Shown here piece by piece: positions 11,001 through 18,895 of a DNA stretch of 64,000 nt. Where the stretch lies: contig NZ_QUZZ01000003.1 of NCBI RefSeq assembly GCF_003545695.1, positions 124,001-188,000 of the forward strand, in the 5' to 3' direction. This stretch comes from Taibaiella helva (lineage in GTDB: Bacteria; Bacteroidota; Bacteroidia; Chitinophagales; Chitinophagaceae). Position 1 is the first letter of the stretch. Every line of letters starts with the position of its first letter. A model generated the notes under the pieces. It did not search any database and was not told the DNA's origin. It worked only from the letters and a program-made list of their open reading frames with translations. The position numbers and the translations under genes are program-made.

Positions 11001-12175
11001 GCAGCTCGAATATTATACTGGAAGAATGCAGCACCAATCCGACCAGCAATTACGGCTATGTGAATGTGAAATACAATTCCGCTCCTGCGCTCTATTACTA
11101 TGTTTCCAGCAATGGCGCCAATAACTGTACTGCCCCGGGAGGTGTTTACAGCTCTTCGACCAGGCCTAATATCCGTCTGACTATGCTGGGCGGATGCCGT
11201 TCGCCCAGGCAAGCCGTTACAGCCTTTATCCGTCCGGTACCTGATGTAGACCTGGGCGCTGATATCAACGAGTGCGTGGATTCCGGTGCGATCAAGGTGC
11301 TGGATGCCGGTGTGCAGCCCAATATGCCCCAGTTCCTGTGGGATAATGGCTCCGTGAGCCAGGTGCGCGCTGTAAGCACAACCGGCCAGTATTATGTGAA
11401 GGTAACCAACCAGTATACCTGCGTAAAGAGCGATACCATCAATGTGACGCTGCGCGAGAATCCTGTAGTGAACCTGGGTAATGATACCACCGTTTGTAAC
11501 GGCGCTGTGCTGCCCCTGGACGCCGGCGGAGACGGCATCAGCTATTTCTGGAGCACCGGCTCTACCAACCGGGTGCTGAATGTAAACAGTCCCGGTACCT
11601 ACAATGTATTTGTGACCAACAACCAGGGTTGTATCAAGTCGGACACAATACAGGTGAATATGGTAGGCGAGCTGCCGACTATCGATGGCATCAACATTAC
11701 CAATAATGGGGTGAATACTTTCCATTTCACCGCGATGAACCCGCAGAATGTGATCGGCTATGACTGGGATTTCGGTGACGGATCGCCACACAGCTTCCAG
11801 CAATCGCCCACCCATAGCTACGACGTTAACCCGGCCAACTATATCGTGGTGCTTCGCCTGAGCAGCAGCTGTGGTTTCTACACTGATTCCACATCCGCCC
11901 ATATCGTAGGTATTCACCAGCTGAACGTAGGCAACGATGAAATGACCGTTTATCCCAACCCGGCTAAAGCCACGGCTACTATCCTCAACAAGGGCAACCT
12001 GAAGATGGAGAAAATAGAAGTGTACAATGTGCTGGGTCAGGTGGTCTACCACGCGGCTGCCGACAGCAAAGACAAGCATACGCTTTCGTTAAGCGGCATG
12101 GCTTCAGGTGTTTATACTATCCAGGTGTACACCGATAAGGGAACTGTTGCCCGCAAACTGGAAATACTCAGATAA
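8078..12175 (+). CDS. T9SS-secreted multidomain adhesin-like protein (1365 aa)
   Basis: Secreted relative of the 3776 gene with a different N-terminal third. The signal peptide is ~1-28 (after a long basic n-region, ending AMAQ). Residues ~30-230 resemble the insertion module found further on: an IYPASQL strand, 'WKNFPLSTPFPYAGGTQNLAVFVEY', and a conserved end at RPYIGFDYVFPPC. The rest is an Ig-like domain, Ig_7-like (RCGPGTVNL, ~350) with insertion module one (~406-591), Ig-like stretches, Ig_7-like (NCGPGTVTL, ~800) with insertion module two (~855-1041), two LG(A/N)D repeats, PKD (~1228) and a T9SS type A tail (MTVYPNPAK, ~1288). A terminator follows. It has an AT-rich upstream region without an exact TAnnTTTG promoter. 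Function beyond export and probable surface display is unknown. Confidence 0.88.
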   Translation: MQKTSTLKHVWQRYKTKAAMALLLLCMFSPAMAQPGFIVPFCSGGPPSSTTSTTYGPMYSSSTTNATSRFAYIYPASQLASIAGSTINNIYFNRASAGNAMLGTPNCKIYLKQVTNADFGAGALTWATEIATASLVYDGNPATIVGTTTGWKNFPLSTPFPYAGGTQNLAVFVEYQNTTASNTINWSYEYTSPCVNTSNSNTTKYTYNTSGTLPATLGSSNYRRPYIGFDYVFPPCNTLTLPSSGTLTAFPANICISGPTTLTFNPATPMPAASGITYKWQSSPTAGGTYTDIPGAVTTTPTYTTGTLTAANTFFKCVVLCNTSTVLTSSASSAVVVSNPGSPTGTPGSRCGPGTVNLSATGASGTTLRWYDAATGGAPLGTGTAFTTPYITATRNFYVTAGTPPAPANATVGAGALVPSFQYLTIFAGGWGGYKHQYLIRESEMIAAGIMPGDAINSISVDNANGTGTYNGFTLSLNSTTVTSLSSTFEVGASAVFGPVNYTTTVGINTFTLTAPYTYTGGSLLIETCWSNATTSNPYSNIRYDNTTFPATHYAYQDSQPPSVICAGPSNNGTPENTRPQFKFNYNTACQGPRVAVQATVTAPPALTKTAPAIVCSGAIGSFQVTSPVGQYSNYAWTPAAELYTNAAATTPYVAGSNAPTVYFKSSTAGARQFALYATNAAAPNCAFADTVRTWVQPDSVSISAIPDTVCAPSGSTTLKLVPSADYAPNGIQWQQSNDNITYTDIPGATGITYVTPALSANRYFKALIKSNTPGVNCEAPVKLIVVANPTLTSWTDSFNCGPGTVTLQATAGGYGNVRWYANATDNTPIGGGSPWTTPYLGATTTYYAESGTGAIQPAPTFIGTGTNATYWGYLPYFAVYNAANKVQWMIKGSEMQAAGFSPGLITELGFEVTTKSGSISIATLTYSMKQVASTATLGATFNTGMQQVYTTTNYNPTANAVNTHTLQSPFFWDGSSNIILEECSTNPTSNYGYVNVKYNSAPALYYYVSSNGANNCTAPGGVYSSSTRPNIRLTMLGGCRSPRQAVTAFIRPVPDVDLGADINECVDSGAIKVLDAGVQPNMPQFLWDNGSVSQVRAVSTTGQYYVKVTNQYTCVKSDTINVTLRENPVVNLGNDTTVCNGAVLPLDAGGDGISYFWSTGSTNRVLNVNSPGTYNVFVTNNQGCIKSDTIQVNMVGELPTIDGINITNNGVNTFHFTAMNPQNVIGYDWDFGDGSPHSFQQSPTHSYDVNPANYIVVLRLSSSCGFYTDSTSAHIVGIHQLNVGNDEMTVYPNPAKATATILNKGNLKMEKIEVYNVLGQVVYHAAADSKDKHTLSLSGMASGVYTIQVYTDKGTVARKLEILR

Positions 12176-12189
12176 TTATCTTCTACAGA

Positions 12190-12224
12190 CCCCTTCATCG
12201 ACATATGGCGATGAAGGGGTTTAT
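12190..12224 (+). terminator. Rho-independent terminator
   Basis: Arms CCCCTTCATCG and CGATGAAGGGG close over an 8-nt loop and are followed by TTTATTTCC, 14 bp after the 8078 gene. The T-run is interrupted but the 11-bp stem is perfect. Confidence 0.75.
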
Positions 12225-12263
12225 TTCCATTACCCCAGTCAATAATCCTAAAATCATTTGTGC

Positions 12264-13922
12264 ATGAAAAGAATTTACTGCAACACGGCAGCTTCGAAAC
12301 GCGTTTTCAAAAACCTGCTGCTGGGCGTTTCCTTCTTCGCTCTGGCACAGGAAGCGGCTGCCCAGACCTATTGTACTCCGACTTATACCTACAACTGTTC
12401 TTCGGGCGACGACATTAAAGACATGATCCTGAACGGTGCTGCCGGTACCATGATCAACAATCTGAATAATCCCTGCCCCTCGACAGGCTACCAGGACTAT
12501 ACCACTTCCACCGCGCCGAATATGAGCGCGATACTGATCATGGGCAATTCGTATAATGGTAATGTAACCACCAGCTATGCCTATGCCAGCGAATCGGTGA
12601 AAGTGTGGATCGACTTCAACCACAATGGTACATTCGAATCTACCGAAGTGGTGGCCACGTTGAATGCGATCAGCAATACGAGCACCGGCGCGATCACAGT
12701 AGCTGTGCCGCTGACGGCTACTGCAGGCGTTACCCGTATGCGGGTAAGGCTGGTCTATACCTCAAGCGCTACCAGCATCGATCCCTGTAACAATGCTTCT
12801 TATGGAGAGTGCCACGATTATAAGGTGACCCTGCAGCCTCCTGCGCCACCCAACAACGCCGGTGTCGGCAGCCTCATCAGTCCTGATGCTACGCCCTTCT
12901 GTTCCAATTCGATGAAGGAGGTTTCGGTAAGCGTGATCAACCTGGGTTCCAATGCGCTGAATTCGGCCAATATCAACTGGTCGGTTGATGGCGTGGTGCA
13001 GCCTGCCGTGACGCTGCCTTCGACCCTGGCCAACTATAAGGACAGTGTGACCGTGGTGCTGGGCAATGTGCTGTTTCCCTCCACTACACCTCTTCAGATC
13101 GTAGCCTGGACTGATATGCCGAATGCTACCACTGACGCGGATCATTCGGATGATACGCTAAAAGCATCGGCTGCGGCTGTGCTGCAAGGTGTGGACGTGC
13201 ACCTTTCGCCCAGGGATACCACGATATGCCAGGGCGGATCTGTTACCTTTGATGCAGGTTCTTTCCCCTATGATCCCATCTATATCTGGAGCACCGGCAG
13301 CCTCGACTCCTTCATTACTGTAGGCGCTGCAGGTAGCTACAGTGTGAAAGTCCAGAATACGCTGGGCTGCTTCGACCGTGATACGGTGGCGGTTTCTCTG
13401 CACCCCAATCCCCTGGTGAACTCCATTGCTATTGTTGACAATGGGGACAACTCGTTTACGTTTAATGTAATCGGCGCACAGAACATCAGCGCCTATGAGT
13501 GGGATTTCGGCGATGGTTCCACGCCGGTAACCGGTACCGGCTTACCTACCCAGGTTATCCATCCTTATACGACTCCGGGTGAGTACACCGTTACCCTTAC
13601 GCTATCCAATGACTGTGGTGAGATCAAATCGGAAAGCGTGGTGCTGGTGGGTACGCCTACCGGTATCGGCAGCCATTCTGCTTTGCAAAAAGAGATCAGG
13701 CTTTATCCCAACCCGGGCAAGGATTATGTAACCGTTAATGCCAGCAACAATGTTGTCATCAGCCAGATCGACATCTATACCCTTACCGGTCAGCGGGTGC
13801 TGAATCTGCCTGCAGGCAACAAGCAAACGATCGATGTTTCCTCATGGGCCAATGGTATTTACCATATGGTAATCTCCACCGATAAAGGCAGGCTTGCCCG
13901 GAAGCTTGAAGTGATCCGCTAG
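12264..13922 (+). CDS. GEVED-domain T9SS-secreted protein (552 aa)
   Basis: Secreted protein about 40% the length of its neighbours. The start is placed at ATG 12264 (MKRIYCNTAAS...) rather than the in-frame TTG at 12258, because it begins a normal signal peptide ending AAAQ (~34). Residues ~35-190 form a GEVED domain: VKVWIDFNHNGTFESTE, then a TRMRVRLVY strand and GECHDYKV, which together identify the family. A CARDB-like domain follows (~195-305), then a 'DTTICQGGSVTFDAG' Ig-like repeat (~315-385), PKD with WDFGDGSTPV (~412) and a T9SS type A tail (IRLYPNPGKD, ~478-552). The C-terminal half belongs to a different tail family (PNPGK) from the long neighbours (PNPAK) and closely matches the 18892 gene. 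A terminator follows. Confidence 0.9.
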   Translation: MKRIYCNTAASKRVFKNLLLGVSFFALAQEAAAQTYCTPTYTYNCSSGDDIKDMILNGAAGTMINNLNNPCPSTGYQDYTTSTAPNMSAILIMGNSYNGNVTTSYAYASESVKVWIDFNHNGTFESTEVVATLNAISNTSTGAITVAVPLTATAGVTRMRVRLVYTSSATSIDPCNNASYGECHDYKVTLQPPAPPNNAGVGSLISPDATPFCSNSMKEVSVSVINLGSNALNSANINWSVDGVVQPAVTLPSTLANYKDSVTVVLGNVLFPSTTPLQIVAWTDMPNATTDADHSDDTLKASAAAVLQGVDVHLSPRDTTICQGGSVTFDAGSFPYDPIYIWSTGSLDSFITVGAAGSYSVKVQNTLGCFDRDTVAVSLHPNPLVNSIAIVDNGDNSFTFNVIGAQNISAYEWDFGDGSTPVTGTGLPTQVIHPYTTPGEYTVTLTLSNDCGEIKSESVVLVGTPTGIGSHSALQKEIRLYPNPGKDYVTVNASNNVVISQIDIYTLTGQRVLNLPAGNKQTIDVSSWANGIYHMVISTDKGRLARKLEVIR

Positions 13923-13948
13923 GCACTTGGCAAGTGTAAATATTTAAG

Positions 13949-13977
13949 AGAGGCAGCGTTAAGCTGCCTCTTTTTTT
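13949..13977 (+). terminator. Strong Rho-independent terminator
   Basis: Arms AGAGGCAGC and GCTGCCTCT close over GTTAA and are followed by six further T residues, 26 bp after the GEVED gene. Confidence 0.9.
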
Positions 13978-14230
13978 ATATACGCTTTTCTTTTACCTTC
14001 AAAAAGCATCTCATATGCGCTTGGGAGGCTCTTTTTCATTGTTACCTTTTTCTGCCAAAGGTTAATTTCTTCCTGATTTTAGCCCGTTTACCATTAATTT
14101 TAAGGCTTAAACCAGCAATTAGTACGGGTAAAAACCTGGATCACGCTACTAAAGGGAAGCGTCTGGTAGTGGTTTGTTTACATATTATATGTAATTGTGG
14201 TCCGGGGATTTGCCACAAACCAACCAACTA
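13978..14230 (+). other. AT-rich intergenic leader, no gene seen
   Basis: With the preceding terminator this makes a 308-bp gap before the next T9SS gene. I found no convincing ORF, tRNA or palindrome and no exact TAnnTTTG -7 element. It presumably holds the promoter and leader of the 14231 gene. Confidence 0.5.
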
Positions 14231-17200
14231 ATGAATAAAAATCTATCCTTCAAAAGGATAACCTCTTCATTGCTGACCCAGCTCCTCCTGCTGGGTTGGT
14301 CGTCGGTCTATGCGCAGATCCCTGCGTCTTCCTACAGCCATACTGCGGTGGCCGGAACATTTACGGATATTACCGGTACCACCGGCGCTACCGTGCTACC
14401 CAGTTCTTTTCTGGGCGATGATGTGAGCAGCGCGGCGCTGCCCATCGGCTTCATCTTTAATTACTGTGGTATCGGCTATACCGATGTTGTTGCCTGTACC
14501 AACGGCTGGCTCAGCTTCAATGCAGCGACAACATCGACGGCTTATGGTAACACACTGAGTAACCTTACCGGCTCCGGTGCCAGCGATGTAAAGCCGGCAT
14601 TGATGCCGCTATGGGACGATCACCGGGGCAACGCCGACAGTGCTGCTACCGCTGCTTACGTAACGACAGGCACAGCGCCCAACCGCGTTTTTATCATACA
14701 ATGGAAAAACTGGCAGTGGTACCGGCTCGGCGCAGTGAACATTTCCTACCAGGTAAAGCTGTATGAGTCGACCAATGTGATTGAGTTCTGCTACCGTCAG
14801 GAAGCCAATGGAGGCAATCCCTCCGGAGCCAGCGGAGCAACCATAGGCATCGCTGACGGCGCGGCTACGCCCACTTACCTGACGCTGAATAATGCCAGCG
14901 CTGCGGCTACTGCTTCTTCTACTACCTTTACAACCGATATATCCACGCGGCCTGCTACCGGGCAGATCTTCCGGTTTACCCCGCCGCCTGCCTGCAATAC
15001 CATTACCTCGTGGCCTGCAGCTACGGCTGCTACCGCTGCGCCAACCACCATTTGTAGTATCGGTGGTACAGTAAGCCTCAATGTTGTGGCTGCTCTGCCC
15101 GTGGCTACCGGCCTCACCTACCAATGGGAATGGTCGGTGAATGGCACTTTGGGCTGGACCAATATCGGCCCGGTATTGACAACACCTCTCTATACGGCTT
15201 CCAATATCACCAGCAGCCGCTATTTCCGTTGCAAAGTACTGTGCAATGGCGGTGCCACGCCTATATGGGTTTCAGACAATACGCCGCAGGTGGTGGTAAC
15301 TGACCCCGGATCGCCGGTAGCGATCAACGGCACCCGCTGTGGCCCGGGCATGGTAACCCTTGCAGTAACGCCGCCCGCCGGCAGCGCTGGTATCCGCTGG
15401 TACCAGGATGCTACAGGCGGCGCCCCGCTGGCTACCGGCAGCAGCTATACTACCGGCTATCTTACACAGAACACTACTTACTATGCCGTGGCTGCTTCTG
15501 CGGCTACCGGCATTACTGCCGGCCGGCCTGCGCCCCAGGGCTCATCGACCGGCCTTTCCTTCAGCGTCAACTACGGAATGATCTTCGATGCGGCACAGCC
15601 CTTTACAATACAATCGGTGGAGGTATATCCTACCAGCACGACCGCCGGTTCTACTTATGTGCTGCTGAAGAATAGTGCCGGTGTTACTTTACAGACTGCA
15701 GGGCCCTTTGCACTGCCCATCGGTACAGGAACCACGGTGGCCGGTGGCGCCACACCTGCTGTACTGCCTCTTAACTTTAATGTGAGCCCGGGCACCGGTT
15801 ACCGCCTGGTAGACAGCGCCCGTACCGGGAGCATTATCCGCGACAATCCTATCTCCGGCTGGAGCTATCCGTTACCTATCGGTACCGTCGGTAATATTAC
15901 TGCAGGCCTCGGTGGCGGATCGATCAACAGCTCGGCGCATTATTATTTTTACAACTGGCAGGTATCTGCTACCTGCGAAGGCCCGCGGGTACCGGTAACA
16001 GCAACCATCAATGCCAGCACACCGGTAGTCCGGACTTTCCCTGAGGTAATCTGTAACAACAGCGTTGGCGCTATTGCGCTCACCCCGCCATCGCCGCCTT
16101 ACTCCGGCTATTCCTGGAGCCCGCAGACCAATCTTTATACAGATGCGGCAGGCACCGTTCCCTATACCGGCGGCAGTGCGCAGACGATCTACCTGAAAAC
16201 TTCCACTGCCGGCCCGCAGATCTATTACCTGATGGCCGGAAACCCTGCCTCGGCCACAGGCTGTACTTTTGCCGATACCGTGACGCTTTGGGTGCAGCCG
16301 GGCAATGTTGCCATAAAGGGGCTTCCCGATACGATCTGTACCAGCGGCGCGACAACCCTGTCGCTGGCCCCCATTGCCGGCTATGCGCCCGGCGCCATTC
16401 AATGGCAGGACTCCATACCCGGCGCCAGCACCGGCTATGCCGATATTGGCGGGGCGACCGGTCCCGGCTATACTACGCCCAGCCTTTCTTTCGGGCAGAA
16501 CCGTTATTACCGCGCCCTGATCCGCGCCGGCTCCTCTGTATGCGAAAATCCGGTGAAATATATAGTGGTAACCAATCCGACTATCATCAGTACCACAGAT
16601 AGTTTTCATTGCGGTCCGGGTCATGTTAGCCTTGCTGCTGTTACCGGCGGCAACAGTACGCCGGTGTGGTATGATGCCCCGGCCGGAGGCACGCCGGTAG
16701 GTACGGGCGCTACTTTTGTTACGCCCTACCTGGGTGCGACCACCAATTACTATGTAACGGCAAATGGCGGCGGTGCTTCAGGCGATATTACTATCGGCAC
16801 GGGCGCTGCAACGGCTACAGGCTATGTATCGCCTTTCCATCATGCTTATGGCGGGCAGAAGAACCAATACCTGATCCTGGCTGCAGAGCTGCTGGCTTCG
16901 GGCATTCCCGCCGGCGCCAGGATCACCTCCGTGGGGCTGGATGTTGTTATATCCGGGTTTACCTACAAATCCTTCGCCGTAAGTGCGGGACAGACCACGG
17001 CCAATGTGCTGACCACCACCTGGCAGCCCAATATGACCGAGGTACGGGCAGCAGCCGATGTGACGACAACAGCCGGCGTGAACACGCTTACCTTTGACAA
17101 TCCCTACACCTGGGACGGTACCAGCAACCTGGTGATCCAGACCTGCTACAGCAACAACAACAGCGGCGGTACCAGCAATTCGGTACGTTACGATATCCTG

Positions 17201-18304
17201 AGCTATGCAGCCACCGCTTATCAGCGCACGGATGGCGTAACACCAGCTACTATCTGCGGTAATACTTCTGTTTATGGTACGCTTTCTCAAAGGCCCAAAT
17301 TCATTATCGGCTACAACAACCGCTGTGAGCCGGCTCGCCGGCTCGTTGTCGCCAGCATTTATCCAAAGCCCGTTGTTGACCTGGGGCCGGACATCAATAA
17401 ATGTATCGATGCCGGTGAAGCCACCGTGCTCGATGCCGGTCTGCAGCCCGATACCCCGCAATACCGGTGGGATAACGGTTCCGCAAGCCGCGTACGCGCA
17501 GTGGTGGAAACCGGCCGGTACCATGTTACCGTAACGAATCAATATACCTGCGCTACCAGCGATACGATCAATGTAACGCTGCGTAAGAACCCGGTGGTGA
17601 ACCTGGGCAATGATACTTCGGTATGTAACGGTACAGCGCTGTCCCTGGATGCCGGCAACGGCGGCGTCAGCTATTTCTGGAGCAACGGATCTACCGGGCA
17701 GATGCTGGATGTCAATACCGCCGGGACCTACAATGTATTTGTGACCAACAACCTGGGCTGCATTAAATCCGATACCATTATTGTGAATATGTCGGGTGAG
17801 CTGCCGGCTATCGACGGTATCAACATCAGCAATAACGGGGTGAATACTTTCCGCTTTACCGCCATGAATCCGCAGAATGTCATTGGTTACGAATGGGACT
17901 TTGGCGATGGGTCGCCGCACAGTTTCCAGCAGTCGCCGGTACATGCCTATGCCATGGGCCAGGCTAACTATACAGTAGTGCTGCGCATGAGCAGCAGCTG
18001 TGGTTTCGTGATCGATTCCACATCAGCTCATATCGTAGGCATCAACCAGCTGAATGTAAGTAATGATGAGATGACCGTTTTCCCGAACCCTGCCAAATCC
18101 ACAGCGACCATTCTCAATAAGAGTAGTCTGAAAATGGAGAAGGTCGAAGTATATAATGTGCTGGGGCAGATCGTCTATCGTGCAGCTGCCGATAGCAGGG
18201 ACAAGCACATGCTTACTCTCGGCAGTATGGGTCCGGGCGTGTACACTATACGGGTATATACCGACAAAGGTGCGGTTGCCCGCAAGCTGGAGCTCCTGAA
18301 ATAA
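14231..18304 (+). CDS. T9SS-secreted multidomain adhesin-like protein (1357 aa)
   Basis: Closest full-length paralogue of the 3776 gene. The start is taken at ATG 14231 (MNKNLSFKR...), not the TTG at 14195, since it opens directly into a signal peptide ending VYAQ (~29). Order: N-terminal Asn-Gly-Trp module (~30-255; TNGWLSF, LMPLWDDH, WKNWQWY, YRQEANGGNPSGASGATIG), Ig-like, Ig_7-like (RCGPGMVTL), the PAPQGSSTG module also present in the 3776 gene, Ig-like stretches, Ig_7-like (HCGPGHVSL) with insertion module (~850-1031), two LG(P/N)D repeats, PKD (WDFGDGSPHS) and T9SS type A tail (MTVFPNPAK, ~1280). Domain order is the same as in the 3776 gene over the whole length, so the two are tandem-type duplicates that have since diverged. 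A weak terminator follows. Confidence 0.88.
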   Translation: MNKNLSFKRITSSLLTQLLLLGWSSVYAQIPASSYSHTAVAGTFTDITGTTGATVLPSSFLGDDVSSAALPIGFIFNYCGIGYTDVVACTNGWLSFNAATTSTAYGNTLSNLTGSGASDVKPALMPLWDDHRGNADSAATAAYVTTGTAPNRVFIIQWKNWQWYRLGAVNISYQVKLYESTNVIEFCYRQEANGGNPSGASGATIGIADGAATPTYLTLNNASAAATASSTTFTTDISTRPATGQIFRFTPPPACNTITSWPAATAATAAPTTICSIGGTVSLNVVAALPVATGLTYQWEWSVNGTLGWTNIGPVLTTPLYTASNITSSRYFRCKVLCNGGATPIWVSDNTPQVVVTDPGSPVAINGTRCGPGMVTLAVTPPAGSAGIRWYQDATGGAPLATGSSYTTGYLTQNTTYYAVAASAATGITAGRPAPQGSSTGLSFSVNYGMIFDAAQPFTIQSVEVYPTSTTAGSTYVLLKNSAGVTLQTAGPFALPIGTGTTVAGGATPAVLPLNFNVSPGTGYRLVDSARTGSIIRDNPISGWSYPLPIGTVGNITAGLGGGSINSSAHYYFYNWQVSATCEGPRVPVTATINASTPVVRTFPEVICNNSVGAIALTPPSPPYSGYSWSPQTNLYTDAAGTVPYTGGSAQTIYLKTSTAGPQIYYLMAGNPASATGCTFADTVTLWVQPGNVAIKGLPDTICTSGATTLSLAPIAGYAPGAIQWQDSIPGASTGYADIGGATGPGYTTPSLSFGQNRYYRALIRAGSSVCENPVKYIVVTNPTIISTTDSFHCGPGHVSLAAVTGGNSTPVWYDAPAGGTPVGTGATFVTPYLGATTNYYVTANGGGASGDITIGTGAATATGYVSPFHHAYGGQKNQYLILAAELLASGIPAGARITSVGLDVVISGFTYKSFAVSAGQTTANVLTTTWQPNMTEVRAAADVTTTAGVNTLTFDNPYTWDGTSNLVIQTCYSNNNSGGTSNSVRYDILSYAATAYQRTDGVTPATICGNTSVYGTLSQRPKFIIGYNNRCEPARRLVVASIYPKPVVDLGPDINKCIDAGEATVLDAGLQPDTPQYRWDNGSASRVRAVVETGRYHVTVTNQYTCATSDTINVTLRKNPVVNLGNDTSVCNGTALSLDAGNGGVSYFWSNGSTGQMLDVNTAGTYNVFVTNNLGCIKSDTIIVNMSGELPAIDGINISNNGVNTFRFTAMNPQNVIGYEWDFGDGSPHSFQQSPVHAYAMGQANYTVVLRMSSSCGFVIDSTSAHIVGINQLNVSNDEMTVFPNPAKSTATILNKSSLKMEKVEVYNVLGQIVYRAAADSRDKHMLTLGSMGPGVYTIRVYTDKGAVARKLELLK

Positions 18305-18324
18305 CGAGGTGTTATTGCTATAGC

Positions 18325-18349
18325 AAGGGCTGCCCTTCGGGTGGCCTTT
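18325..18349 (+). terminator. Probable Rho-independent terminator
   Basis: An 11-bp stem with three G-U pairs (core GGCTGCCC against GGGTGGCC, loop TTC) sits 20 bp after the 14231 gene. The following T-run is short and broken (TTTAACCTTT), so efficiency is uncertain. Confidence 0.5.
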
Positions 18350-18537
18350 AACCTTTACAGGCGGGTTTAGCCTGACTTAGGTGAAGTTACCACCGGTCCT
18401 GTTCCTGCTTTTCGATTTTTGACGCGGAAGAAGACGGGGAAATGCCTGAAGCGACACCAAGCTTTTGCATTTCGTTAACAAACCGAAATCGCTATTATAC
18501 TGTCTTTACAAAATGAGTCCCATTGTTTCATTTAGGT

Positions 18538-18579
18538 ACCTCTTGAAATAACAGCGCTTGGTTTGTTATTTTAAGAGGT
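18538..18579 (+). repeat. 15-bp-arm stem-loop upstream of small secreted ORF
   Basis: Arms ACCTCTTGAAATAAC (18538-18552) and GTTATTTTAAGAGGT (18565-18579) differ from perfect complementarity at one position and enclose a 12-nt loop. No T-run follows, so it is not a normal terminator. It lies 46 bp before the small ORF at 18626 and could be a leader RNA structure, an operator or the remnant of a small mobile repeat. The 18305-18625 gap holds nothing else I can recognise besides the terminator. Confidence 0.5.
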
Positions 18580-18625
18580 GCTTATCTGCCGTACGGATAC
18601 AATTTAGCCCCCTGGTTTCGTGCCT

Positions 18626-18895
18626 ATGAAAAGAAACTTTACGCTGAACCGAAGAGTATGCCTGTTGTCTTGTCTGCTGCCTGCTATTCTTTTCTTTATT
18701 CCCGTTACTGTTCTTGCTGCCGGACAAACCACTGCGGCCTGCAGCAAGGTAAGCCGGCACGCTGACGGCTTGTCCCTGTATACTTCTTTTCCCCACGCTT
18801 TAGTGATCTTAATACCCGGACAGGCACGCCGGTGTCCTGTAATACCGGTTACATCCGGTGCGCATTCGTTGACTTCTTATTTAACTTTTATATGA
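18626..18895 (+). CDS. Possible small secreted protein (89 aa), translationally coupled to next gene
   Basis: Not recognised as a known family. From ATG 18626 the product begins with a textbook signal peptide: basic MKRNFTLNRR, then a hydrophobic stretch CLLSCLLPAILFFIPVTVLA and a likely cleavage near AAGQ. The remaining ~55 residues have no motif I know and a Cys pair (TAACSK, RRCP). Its TGA stop overlaps the ATG of the following T9SS gene (ATGA at 18892-18895), the classic layout for translational coupling. It may be a true small gene, a leader peptide, or the 5' fragment of another decayed T9SS gene that kept only its signal peptide. The last fits a region that also contains a decayed tail (21.2 kb). 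Confidence 0.4.
   Translation: MKRNFTLNRRVCLLSCLLPAILFFIPVTVLAAGQTTAACSKVSRHADGLSLYTSFPHALVILIPGQARRCPVIPVTSGAHSLTSYLTFI

Noticed and set aside
10499-12079. 526-codon minus-strand frame, plus similar frames at 6812-7750 and 16778-17944
   Set aside because: They are antisense shadows of the repeated C-terminal coding of the T9SS genes and reappear at the same relative positions in each paralogue. No start signal or domain sense.
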